Positions 1 through 6,295 of a DNA stretch of 6,295 nucleotides are shown one piece after another. The stretch's first letter is position 1, and each line of letters opens with the position of its first letter. A program made the position numbers and the translations under genes. Location of the stretch: contig JBJOPY010000144.1 of the NCBI GenBank assembly GCA_046050405.1, forward strand, positions 1-6,295. Direction: 5' to 3'. The notes beneath the pieces are model-generated. The model was given only the letters and a program-made list of their open reading frames with translations. It was not told the origin of the DNA and did not search any database. Source of the stretch: JADKCL01 sp046050405 (GTDB taxonomy: Bacteria; Bacteroidota; Bacteroidia; J057; JADKCL01).

Positions 1-879
1 GGCAAATGGAAGGCAATGCCCCTCCTGGCAGTGGGGACAGTGGTTTACTCGGTCATTGGCGGTTTCGTCCTGGGGGATTTCCTGTGGATCTGGACACTCA
101 ATCCATACGCGGGAGCATCCCCCCAGTATGGCCGGGGCGGCGTCCTGGATTATCCCGGGCAATATTATTTTGTAACCGGATTGCCGATCTACGTCCTGAC
201 CGGGCTGGGGTTGGTGCTTGCCCCGGTGTGGGGTTTTTTCAGATCCAAGGGGCGTCGTTTTGCGGACTGGCTGCTGTTGGCGGGGCCGTTCATCGTTTAC
301 TTCGGGGCGCATGCGTATTTCTGGGTCTCCGGAACCGGGCATAGCATGGGCCTGATGCGGGTGATGATCGCCATCGTGCCGGCGGGGGGCTTGATCGCGG
401 CGGTCGGTCTCGGCTTCGCACTGGAGAGGCTCTCCCTTGTCAGCAGGCCTGCAAAGACGGCGATCCTGACCCTGATCGCCTGCTACACCCTGGCTTTCCC
501 ATGGATCCCGCATCCTGCCGCTTTTCATCTCCATGAGTTTCGACTGACCGCTGACCAGGCTATGCTGAACAAGACCCATGAATGGATCATGGAAAACAAT
601 CTCGAGGGTAGGAAAATCTACGCTGCGCATCCTTCCACAGCCCATTTCCTGGGGATCGACCCCTTTGACCCATCGCAATGCGGCACCCTGGCGCACTTTG
701 AGGATCAAAAACCGGGGAAAGGGGACTTGATTCTGCTGGACTCGTGGTTTGCCCGGGTGGAGTACGGCCTGACACAGGCAGATTTCGATTCCAAGCCGAC
801 AAGGTATAGGCTCCTGAAGGCTTGGTCGGGCATCGATGGAGCGAAGCCCATCACGATCTCCCTCTATGAGCGGATTTGA
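1..879 (+). CDS. Polytopic membrane protein, probable GT-C-type glycosyltransferase (C-terminal part, 5' truncated)
   Basis: The frame is open from the first base (Gly-Lys-Trp-Lys-Ala before the first ATG at 16), so the true start lies outside the window and the ATG at 16 is probably internal. The visible 292 residues contain about five hydrophobic segments (roughly 6-31, 56-80, 88-110, 119-141 and 150-168). A hydrophilic tail of about 120 residues follows, probably soluble. Between the third and fourth segments is a loop reading GTGHSMGLMRVM. Hydrophobic segments followed by a soluble C-terminal domain resemble polyprenol-phosphate-sugar-dependent (GT-C fold, family 39-like) transferases, which modify lipids, glycans or proteins on the outer face of the inner membrane. 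The acidic catalytic loop expected near the N-terminus of that fold is not in the window, so this is inferred from topology and general resemblance. It could be another polytopic membrane protein. It ends with TGA at 877-879 and converges on the minus-strand cytochrome gene 84 bp away. Confidence 0.6.
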   Translation, partial: GKWKAMPLLAVGTVVYSVIGGFVLGDFLWIWTLNPYAGASPQYGRGGVLDYPGQYYFVTGLPIYVLTGLGLVLAPVWGFFRSKGRRFADWLLLAGPFIVYFGAHAYFWVSGTGHSMGLMRVMIAIVPAGGLIAAVGLGFALERLSLVSRPAKTAILTLIACYTLAFPWIPHPAAFHLHEFRLTADQAMLNKTHEWIMENNLEGRKIYAAHPSTAHFLGIDPFDPSQCGTLAHFEDQKPGKGDLILLDSWFARVEYGLTQADFDSKPTRYRLLKAWSGIDGAKPITISLYERI

Positions 880-963
880 AGGGTAGGGACTGAAGTGAGG
901 GCTTCCCTTGAATCGAACGGTGCCCATGCCTTTTCCCGCTACGGCCTCGAAGGGATTCCAGGA
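880..963. other. Convergent intergenic spacer, only a weak stem-loop
   Basis: This 84-bp gap separates two genes that end toward each other, where a bidirectional terminator would be expected. The only structure found is a short bulged hairpin: GAAG at 892-895 pairs with CTTC at 902-905, extended by GG 887-888 with CC 906-907. AAGGG 879-883 with CCCTT 905-909 is a competing pairing. Neither has a T-run on either strand, so neither is a convincing intrinsic terminator. No promoter or small gene was seen. Confidence 0.4.
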
Positions 964-2988
964 CTATTTCATCCCGAGAATATCCCTGAGGCGAAAATAT
1001 TCAGGATTCTCGGGGGATTTTCGCAGCAGGATGCGAGTGTACTCCTTGGCTTCATCGGGTCTGCTGGTGTTCAGGCAGAGTGACGCCAGGTTCGCCAGTG
1101 CTGTCTCCAAGTCTGGATCCAATGCCAGAGCTTGCCGGAAATCCTGTTCTGCTTCCGGAAACACATTCAGCAAGACCCTTGCAAATCCTCGATTGTTATA
1201 GACCGCCGCGTCCTTCGAATAGGCGCCCACGAGCTCGTTCAGCAAGGCAAGTGCTTCCCGGGGCTGCTGATTGCTGATCAAGGCGGATGCAAGTTTGTTT
1301 TTGAACTTGAGATGCCCAGGGGCGAGTTCATGGGCTCGCTGGAGCCATTGGATGGCCTCGGGTAGCCTCCGGCTTTGCTTCCAAGCCTCAGCGATGCGGT
1401 ACGCCGTCCATGCGTCGGTGATGGAGCCCGGGGAATGCGTCTGGGCGAATTGCATGAGGGACGGGAAGTCACCTTGCAGATAAAGCAGGCGCACGCGTGC
1501 ACGGACGACACTGCCTTCCCCCTCGGATTGGATGGCGCGACGCAGATTGGCCTGGGCACTGTCAAGCAGCCAGGGCTTGGCGGTGAACTGCTCGAACTGC
1601 GTGAGATAAGCCTCTGCCATCAGGCGTGGGCTGGGCTGATCCTGTGTCCGGCATGCAAGCCTGAAGAACTCCTTCTGGCGCTGCAATTCGTCCGGACTAA
1701 GGTTTTTCTTGCCGTCGGGTTTGCGAATGAAGTGGTCGGTGATGCGCACGTGTGGGATGTCGCTGCTGCCGGAGGCGGGCATGTGGCATGCGATGCAATT
1801 GTCCCCTCTTGCTTCGCGCAGGGCGGGTTTTTCCGTGCAGGCTTCTGCAAGTTTCTTGGAAGCCGTCCCGGGCGAATGGCAGCCTTGGCAAACCTCGCGG
1901 TAGTGGTCCGGGCCCAAGGCCTTGATGCTCAGGTGGGGATTGTGGCAGGTGATGCAGTTCATGGGCTTGGCGAACTGCGGATCGCCCTGCGTGTGGAGGA
2001 AACACTGGCTCATGCGCAGGCGGTCGGGATGCGAGGCCATGATGAAGTTGCTGATACTGTCTTCGTAACGGGGAATGAACACGTTCATGTAGTCGCTCAG
2101 CTTCATGCCAGGGCGGAAATCCATGAAGGTCTTGCCTTCGACAGGGACGACGGTGCCTTGCAGGTGGCAGCGTTGGCAGAGGTCAAATTGCCGGTCGAGC
2201 GGGAGCTTTCCGGGGTGGACGATGGAGTAGTCGATCCCGTCCATCATGTGGGCCTGACTGCCCGACGCCTTTTCAGTGATATGGGCCGAGCCCGGCCCAT
2301 GGCATCGTTCGCAGTCGATTCCGTCTGGGATTTTCACAAACCGATTGTCGGATTCGGCTTCGAATTCGGGCATGGCGTTGTGGCAGGTCATGCATTCGAG
2401 CTCGATCGTGCGCCCAAACCGGCTATTGTGACCGCCTTCGAAGCCTGGTGGCAAGTCCCATCTTCCTTCCTGTGCATACCAGGTCAACGGGGCTTGGAAG
2501 ACATAGCCATTTTCAGCGATCATGTGCGAATGGGTGTGCTGACCGGACCCGACGATGTAGGCGAGCTTCTCGATGCGCTGATAGACGGTATCCCTGCCCC
2601 GGAGCCTGAATTCCTTCAGGAACAAGTCTTCGCCTCGGTGGAAGGGGAGGTAGTAAAAGTCGGATTGGGCATCGTACACGGGCTTGACGCCTTCGAATTT
2701 TGCTGTGCTGAGGCTCAGCCTTGCAGGTTTGAAGGAGCGTCCCATCTCGCTCTGGATGAAAGTGTCGAATTTGTCGGCATGGCAGGCCTTGCATTCCTGC
2801 TTGCCGACATAGTGTGCGTCAGGGCTGTGGCCGAGATACACTTTTGGCGGATCCTGGTCGCTGGCGGTTTCCACCCCCGGGGAGGGGGTGCATGCGGAGA
2901 GGAGGCAGAGCAAGACCCATCCTGAAAATCCCAGGGATGGCTTGGATGGCCTTCCCTGTGTGGAAACGGCGGGATTTTTCCACGACAT
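964..2988 (-). CDS. Heptaheme c-type cytochrome lipoprotein with C-terminal TPR domain
   Basis: This 674-residue protein is probably an extracytoplasmic electron carrier or redox enzyme. Its basic N-terminus, a hydrophobic stretch (about 19-32) and the lipobox Leu30-Ser-Ala-Cys33 predict a lipoprotein signal, so it should be exported and lipid-anchored at Cys33. Seven CxxCH heme c motifs are visible, with the histidine at 70, 203, 230, 275, 349, 371 and 402. A His-rich stretch, HTHSHM at 151-156, lies between hemes 1 and 2 and could supply distal ligands. The heme region (about 60-420) resembles the cytochrome c-554/multiheme superfamily. From about 445 to the end the protein is helical and free of hemes, with TPR-like repeats near 524-557, 562-590, 594-627 and 628-661 (for example an N-N-R-G-F-A helix followed by A-L-A-L-D-P). 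The start is supported by the well-placed signal peptide and by TAATG overlap with hemJ. The substrate or redox partner is unknown. No catalytic CxxCK-type heme is present, which argues against a NrfA-type nitrite reductase. Confidence 0.92.
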   Translation of the reverse strand: MSWKNPAVSTQGRPSKPSLGFSGWVLLCLLSACTPSPGVETASDQDPPKVYLGHSPDAHYVGKQECKACHADKFDTFIQSEMGRSFKPARLSLSTAKFEGVKPVYDAQSDFYYLPFHRGEDLFLKEFRLRGRDTVYQRIEKLAYIVGSGQHTHSHMIAENGYVFQAPLTWYAQEGRWDLPPGFEGGHNSRFGRTIELECMTCHNAMPEFEAESDNRFVKIPDGIDCERCHGPGSAHITEKASGSQAHMMDGIDYSIVHPGKLPLDRQFDLCQRCHLQGTVVPVEGKTFMDFRPGMKLSDYMNVFIPRYEDSISNFIMASHPDRLRMSQCFLHTQGDPQFAKPMNCITCHNPHLSIKALGPDHYREVCQGCHSPGTASKKLAEACTEKPALREARGDNCIACHMPASGSSDIPHVRITDHFIRKPDGKKNLSPDELQRQKEFFRLACRTQDQPSPRLMAEAYLTQFEQFTAKPWLLDSAQANLRRAIQSEGEGSVVRARVRLLYLQGDFPSLMQFAQTHSPGSITDAWTAYRIAEAWKQSRRLPEAIQWLQRAHELAPGHLKFKNKLASALISNQQPREALALLNELVGAYSKDAAVYNNRGFARVLLNVFPEAEQDFRQALALDPDLETALANLASLCLNTSRPDEAKEYTRILLRKSPENPEYFRLRDILGMK

Positions 2989-2998
2989 TACTTTTCCC
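2986..2998 (-). promoter_or_regulatory. TAATG stop/start overlap and purine-rich ribosome-binding region between hemJ and the cytochrome gene
   Basis: The hemJ stop TAA (2990-2988) shares its last A with the cytochrome ATG (2988-2986). The purine-rich GGGAAAAG just upstream (2998-2991) can act as a modest ribosome-binding region. This arrangement is typical of translational coupling, where the ribosome that finishes the upstream gene restarts on the downstream one. It also supports choosing this ATG as the cytochrome start. Confidence 0.7.
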
Positions 2999-3524
2999 GA
3001 AATGACTTGTAGAGCCGTGCAGCCAAGAACAGAGCGATGCCCAGCACCACCAGCCCCGCGAAAACGGTTGCGAAATCGGTCAAGTTCTTGAAAACAGCCA
3101 AGGTGACGATCCCAAACAGCAGCAGGGTCGGGGCTTCATTCAGCAGCCGGAAATGAAAGGGCTTCAAGGTGCATGTTCCAGCCTTCAAGTCCTTCATCAG
3201 TTCGCCACAGTAAAACGTGTAGAAGACCAGGAGCAGGATCATGGCGAGCTTGACATAGAGCCAGAGATCCAGGTAGGCAGGATTGCGGACGATGAGGAGT
3301 ACGCCGAAGAGCACTGTCAGGAACATCCCGGGGAGGGTGATGATGGAATACAGTCGTCGCTCCATCAATGCATACTGGGCCAGGAAGGCCTCCCTGACCC
3401 CGGGAGGCTTGCCGTCCGCCTCGCGGTGATAGACGAAGAGCCTCACGAGATAGAAAAGCCCTGCAAACCAGGTGACCATGAAGATCAGGTGCAGGGCTTT
3501 GTAAAGTAGAATCGTGGACATCAT
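2988..3524 (-). CDS. hemJ: HemJ-type protoporphyrinogen IX oxidase (UPF0093/CopD-like membrane protein)
   Basis: HemJ oxidises protoporphyrinogen IX to protoporphyrin IX, the penultimate step of heme synthesis, in the inner membrane. The protein is 178 residues from the first of two tandem ATGs (3524) or 177 from the second (3521), a usual family length. Numbered from the second Met, family hallmarks are KALHLIFMVTWFAGLFYLVR with His11 in helix 1, the segment ALMERRLYSIITLPGMFLT after it, and LYVKLAM with Lys91 in helix 3. The invariant-looking His and Lys are the residues I recall as linked to heme binding in this family. Hydrophobic segments fall near 7-28, 58-78, 86-106, 127-147 and 150-170. 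An in-frame ATG at 3605 would overlap the preceding gene and add a hydrophilic, Pro/Gly-rich stretch unlike the family, so it was rejected. No strong Shine-Dalgarno is visible. The gene starts 8 bp after the VWA gene and overlaps the cytochrome gene by one base. Confidence 0.9.
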   Translation of the reverse strand: MMSTILLYKALHLIFMVTWFAGLFYLVRLFVYHREADGKPPGVREAFLAQYALMERRLYSIITLPGMFLTVLFGVLLIVRNPAYLDLWLYVKLAMILLLVFYTFYCGELMKDLKAGTCTLKPFHFRLLNEAPTLLLFGIVTLAVFKNLTDFATVFAGLVVLGIALFLAARLYKSFREK

Positions 3525-3532
3525 CGGTCGGG

Positions 3533-5788
3533 TTAGTTCAGGCTGTAACGCTTTCTCACCACCCATTCCACTGCCAGCAAACCGGCCAGGAGGTAGAAGA
3601 TCCACTGGAATTCATGGAATCCCAATCGCTTGATGGTGATGGTCGCGACGGGTTTCAGGCTGCTGAGGGCGAGGATCTCATCTGGAAGCCTGTCCAGGTC
3701 ACGCGCCATCAGAAAGGTTCCTCTGGTGCGAAGGGCGATTTGCTCCAGCAATCCCTTGTCGGCAGTGAGGTTCAGATGCTCTATGTTGCTCCTCCCGATG
3801 CTGAATTGGCCCCGATCGGTGCCCACGCTCACGCCGCTTTTGGTGCCTTTGGCCTCGTAGTTGTAGGTGCCCTCCTCAAGGTTGTTCAGCTCCAGGAAAT
3901 AACGGGCATTCCCCGTCTCGTTCAGGTAGAGGTCGTCCTGCTTTCCGTCCGGGAAGCGGAGCTTCAGCTGGATGTCCACGCCGGTCATCGGATGGTAGGA
4001 TTCATCATACACCTCGCCCCGGAACAAGACGGGCTCGTTCCCTGTGAACAGCTGCTTGCTCGGGGTGACTTTGAAGCGTCTTTTGTCCTCACGGACGATC
4101 AGCCACTGTATATTGTTGTAAATCCAATTGTCAAAGTCGTCAAATACACCCTTCTCGACCATCACATGGGCTCTCATCCGCCAGATATTCTCACCGATGA
4201 AGACCATGTTTTTGCGGTCGAGATGGTTCTGAAGCCCGTAGATCGGATAATCCAAGGCTACGCCCCTGATCTTGGCGGTCGCATACACCTTGGTGTCCCC
4301 GCTGGACTTCCATTCGCTCTGGTTCCGGAATAGCGGCGGCGAATTGGCCATCATGCGTATCCATCCCTCGTCAAAGGTGTAGGTGGCGTGGCTGCGGTAA
4401 TCGTCGCGGAAGACGATCATGGCCTCCTCGACATTGCTTTGGAAGGTGCCGGGTACGATGCCGATCCGGTCGCCCAGGCTGCCATTGAGCGTCTGCAGGT
4501 GGGTGCCCTGTCCCACAAAGACCATGACCGAGGCCTTGCGGCCATCGATCTCGTTCCTGATCTTTTGGAGGATTGCCGCGTCAGCAGGGCTCAAGGGGAA
4601 ATTGTGGAGGATGAAGAGGTCGAAATCACCGAAATGGCTTGTGTTCGGATCGGTGTAGAAGGCGGTGGGGGTTTTGTGGATGAACTCCCTGCATTCATAA
4701 CGCTGATCGCGCACCAATGCATGGTGGAGCGCACCCAGGTCGGGATGTGGGTAGCCCGCGAAGACCGCGATCTTGACCTTGGTCTCGAGGACATTGATGA
4801 AGATGGCTTTGCTGTTGTTGCGGGTCGTCAATTCACCCGGGAGGGGATCCACTGTGATGGTGTACTGCGCGATCCCTGTCCGTGTGGGTTTCACCAGGAA
4901 GTCGGCATCCACGATGCCCTGGTCCTTGCCCAGGGTGATCATCTGTGTGCCGATCACCTTCCCGTCCCCGGCCAGGCGCACTCTGGCGGCAGCGGCATCG
5001 TAGCCGATGTTCATCACTTTCACCTTGATCGGCGTTTCATTGTCCAGATACGCGATTTGATTGTAGAGAACATCACCGATGCGGATGTCTTTCCGGGCAC
5101 TGGTGTCGCCGAGCAGGACGGTGTAAACAGGCTGCTGGAAATCGTCCAGGGAGTAGACAGGGTTCATTCCCGAAGTCGAGATCCCATCCGTGAGAAGCAC
5201 CACCGCCCCCAGGTTTTGATTGCTGAATAGTTTCGCGGTGCTCGTGAGTGCATTGGAGATATTCGTCCCCGTGCCGCGGTAACGTAAGGAGTCAGGTGAA
5301 GCGTCCCCTCCAAGGCCGCCTGAGAAGGCAAAAAAGTGTGTCTTGATCTTCCCATCGGCATTCAGTTTTTCCATGAAGGCCTTGAGCTTGGCGGGATACA
5401 TGCCTCTGATAAAGGTGCTGTCCCCATTGATCCAGATGCTTTCCGAGTCATCGTGCAAGACCGCGACGACCGGGGGAGAAAGCTGCTTGTTGCGTGTTTC
5501 CAACTGGGGTTCGAGGAGCATGGCCGCCGCGACCAGCAGCACGGCGTATCGAAAGACGCCCAGCGGAATCGCAGCATACAGCGGCAAGCGCCCATCGCCG
5601 TGATCGTAGGTGAAGAAGGAAATGGCCGCTGCACCCATGGAAAAGAGGATGACCAGTGCGGTCGAAATCCCTTCGGGATAACCAAATTGAAGGTTTGTGC
5701 GGGTGGCGATGGTGGCGATCAATATCCCGGCCACCAGTGCCGACAACAAGACAAGCCCCAGACGGTATGTAAAGCGAAGACCGCGCAT
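3533..5788 (-). CDS. Membrane-anchored VWA-domain protein with GATase1-like and Ig-like regions
   Basis: This 751-residue envelope protein has hydrophobic segments near 9-29, 42-60 and 72-92 and a C-terminal one at about 727-745, so the large middle part is probably periplasmic. A von Willebrand A domain (about 106-230) has an apparently intact MIDAS metal site: Asp113-x-Ser115-x-Ser117 (in HDDSES), a Thr in GTGTN (173 or 175) and Asp201 in LLTDG. Residues about 235-335 look like a beta-sandwich domain ending in a TTRNNSKAIFINV-type strand. Residues about 338-460 resemble a glutamine-amidotransferase-like (GATase1) Rossmann fold (KIAVFAGYP, then FDLFILHNFPLS, then VMVFVGQG), but no catalytic Cys-His-Glu triad is evident. 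A second Ig/macroglobulin-like region lies near 580-665. Large VWA membrane proteins of this type are common in Bacteroidota and related phyla, but their role is mostly unknown. Metal-dependent protein binding is the inferred function. The start is fixed by an in-frame TAA 9 bp upstream; no Shine-Dalgarno is seen. Confidence 0.85.
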   Translation of the reverse strand: MRGLRFTYRLGLVLLSALVAGILIATIATRTNLQFGYPEGISTALVILFSMGAAAISFFTYDHGDGRLPLYAAIPLGVFRYAVLLVAAAMLLEPQLETRNKQLSPPVVAVLHDDSESIWINGDSTFIRGMYPAKLKAFMEKLNADGKIKTHFFAFSGGLGGDASPDSLRYRGTGTNISNALTSTAKLFSNQNLGAVVLLTDGISTSGMNPVYSLDDFQQPVYTVLLGDTSARKDIRIGDVLYNQIAYLDNETPIKVKVMNIGYDAAAARVRLAGDGKVIGTQMITLGKDQGIVDADFLVKPTRTGIAQYTITVDPLPGELTTRNNSKAIFINVLETKVKIAVFAGYPHPDLGALHHALVRDQRYECREFIHKTPTAFYTDPNTSHFGDFDLFILHNFPLSPADAAILQKIRNEIDGRKASVMVFVGQGTHLQTLNGSLGDRIGIVPGTFQSNVEEAMIVFRDDYRSHATYTFDEGWIRMMANSPPLFRNQSEWKSSGDTKVYATAKIRGVALDYPIYGLQNHLDRKNMVFIGENIWRMRAHVMVEKGVFDDFDNWIYNNIQWLIVREDKRRFKVTPSKQLFTGNEPVLFRGEVYDESYHPMTGVDIQLKLRFPDGKQDDLYLNETGNARYFLELNNLEEGTYNYEAKGTKSGVSVGTDRGQFSIGRSNIEHLNLTADKGLLEQIALRTRGTFLMARDLDRLPDEILALSSLKPVATITIKRLGFHEFQWIFYLLAGLLAVEWVVRKRYSLN

Positions 5789-5872
5789 CAGCCAATGTTA
5801 CTACGAAAATTCTTGCATCGTCCTGGAATAACGCTTGCCGTTGACGGAATTCGCGGCGGAGGACTCGTCGTG
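5789..5872 (-). other. Leader between fabG and the VWA gene, with an in-frame five-codon mini-ORF
   Basis: This 84-bp gap has no convincing promoter match (neither a sigma70-type pair nor a clear Bacteroidota TAnnTTTG element) and no T-run terminator after fabG. On the minus strand, AGGACG precedes an ATG at 5818 that opens MQEFS, followed at once by TAG and TAA. That ATG is in the same frame as the VWA start at 5788, so these stops rule out an upstream start for the VWA gene. Whether the five-codon frame is translated cannot be judged. The gap is small enough for read-through from fabG, so it may be part of one operon. Confidence 0.35.
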
Positions 5873-6295
5873 CTACATGTACATTCCGCCATTGACATGG
5901 ATGGTCTGCCCTGTGATGTAGGTGCTTCTGTCACTGGCCAGGAAAATGCAGATGTCGGCGATGTCCTGGACGGTTCCGGCCCTTTGCAAGGGGATGTTAT
6001 CCATCCAGCGCTTGAGTTCAGCCTCGGGGAGGTGGCCCGTCATCTCGGTGGCGATGAAGCCCGGCGCGACTGCATTGGCACGGATGCCGCGGGAACCTAG
6101 TTCCTTGGCCGTGCTTTGGGTGAAGGCGATCATCCCTGCCTTGGAGGCTGCGTAATTGGCTTGGCCGGCATTTCCAGTGACACCGACGATGGAACTGATG
6201 TTGATGATGGAGCCGCTGCGCTGCTTCAGCATGGTTTTCAACACGGCTTTGGTCGAGTTGAATGCACTTTTCAGGTTCACGCGGACCACCGTGTC
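5873..6295 (-). CDS. fabG: 3-oxoacyl-[acyl-carrier-protein] reductase FabG (C-terminal part; N-terminus beyond the window)
   Basis: FabG reduces 3-oxoacyl-ACP to 3-hydroxyacyl-ACP with NADPH in the cytosolic fatty-acid elongation cycle. The visible 140 residues are the C-terminal part of a short-chain dehydrogenase. The catalytic tetrad is complete: Asn7 (RVNLKSAF), Ser35 (INISSIVG), Tyr48 and Lys52 (ANYAASKAG), numbered from the right edge. The spacing N-28-S-13-Y-4-K matches E. coli FabG. The tail IPLQRAGTVQDIADICIFLASD, then YITGQTIHVNGGMYM, also fits FabG more closely than a generic short-chain reductase. The frame stays open to the window edge, so the GTG at 6289 is internal and roughly 100 residues, including the Gly-rich nucleotide-binding loop, are missing. 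It ends with TAG 84 bp before the VWA gene on the same strand, and its neighbours beyond the window would show whether it sits in a fatty-acid cluster. Confidence 0.93.
   Translation of the reverse strand, partial: DTVVRVNLKSAFNSTKAVLKTMLKQRSGSIINISSIVGVTGNAGQANYAASKAGMIAFTQSTAKELGSRGIRANAVAPGFIATEMTGHLPEAELKRWMDNIPLQRAGTVQDIADICIFLASDRSTYITGQTIHVNGGMYM

Noticed and set aside
879..909. Bulged stem-loop as a terminator between the convergent genes
   Set aside because: The stem is only 4-6 bp with a bulge, competes with another pairing and lacks a T-run on either strand.
1975..2010. Possible degenerate eighth heme site at CFLHTQGD (Cys329) in the cytochrome
   Set aside because: It lacks the second Cys and the CxxCH spacing. 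A single Cys before the CITCHNPH heme site is, as I recall, common in relatives, so it is probably not a lost heme motif.
1375..2925. Long + strand open frame (516 codons) opposite the cytochrome gene
   Set aside because: It lies wholly antisense to a gene with seven CxxCH motifs, a lipobox and TPRs. The translation has no recognisable domain and looks like the low-complexity Ala/Gly/Val mirror of a GC-rich gene.
3525..3605. Extended hemJ start at 3605
   Set aside because: It would overlap the end of the VWA gene by 73 bp and add 27 hydrophilic residues before the family's usual N-terminus. The tandem ATGs at 3524/3521 fit much better.
4388..5230. 280-codon + strand open frame opposite the VWA gene
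   Set aside because: It is antisense to a clearly coding frame with a MIDAS motif. Its own translation is rich in Asp/Val/Gly with no domain or plausible start context.
5336..6100. 254-codon + strand open frame running across the VWA gene, the gap and fabG
   Set aside because: It crosses two well-supported minus-strand genes and their intergenic gap, as expected of a chance open frame. No domain is recognisable.

Overview
The window looks like a chromosomal segment from a moderately GC-rich, respiring, diderm bacterium. The best guess is a Bacteroidota/FCB-group lineage. Three features point that way: the HemJ-type membrane protein, the multiheme-cytochrome/TPR lipoprotein with its GSGQHTHSHM region, and start codons that mostly lack a strong Shine-Dalgarno sequence. 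This assignment comes from remembered family resemblance, not from a search, and other diderm phyla cannot be excluded.

Layout. On the + strand, 1-879 is the C-terminal part of a polytopic membrane protein, probably a GT-C-type glycosyltransferase, cut by the left edge. It converges on a minus-strand gene run that fills the rest of the window. Read in the direction of transcription, that run is: fabG (5873 to beyond 6295, N-terminus outside the window), a 751-residue membrane-anchored VWA/GATase1-like protein (3533-5788), a HemJ-type protoporphyrinogen oxidase (2988-3524) and a seven-heme c-type cytochrome lipoprotein with a C-terminal TPR domain (964-2988). The last three are very tightly packed, with an 8-bp gap and then a 1-base TAATG overlap, so they probably form one transcription unit. 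fabG lies 84 bp upstream and may or may not belong to it. No RNA gene, mobile element, CRISPR array or repeat family was seen.

How they may work together. HemJ makes protoporphyrin IX, the immediate precursor of heme, and the next gene encodes a protein that needs seven covalently bound hemes. Their overlapping stop and start suggests coupled synthesis. The VWA protein carries an intact metal-binding MIDAS motif and probably works in the cell envelope as a binding or assembly factor, but no specific partner can be read from sequence. fabG is ordinary fatty-acid synthesis, and the left-edge gene is probably cell-surface glycan or lipid glycosylation.

Novelty. Nothing here is clearly a new defence, mobile or regulatory system. 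The most interesting point is the VWA-HemJ-heptaheme/TPR cluster, a plausible but unproven functional unit. The long open frames opposite the cytochrome and VWA genes are best explained as shadows.
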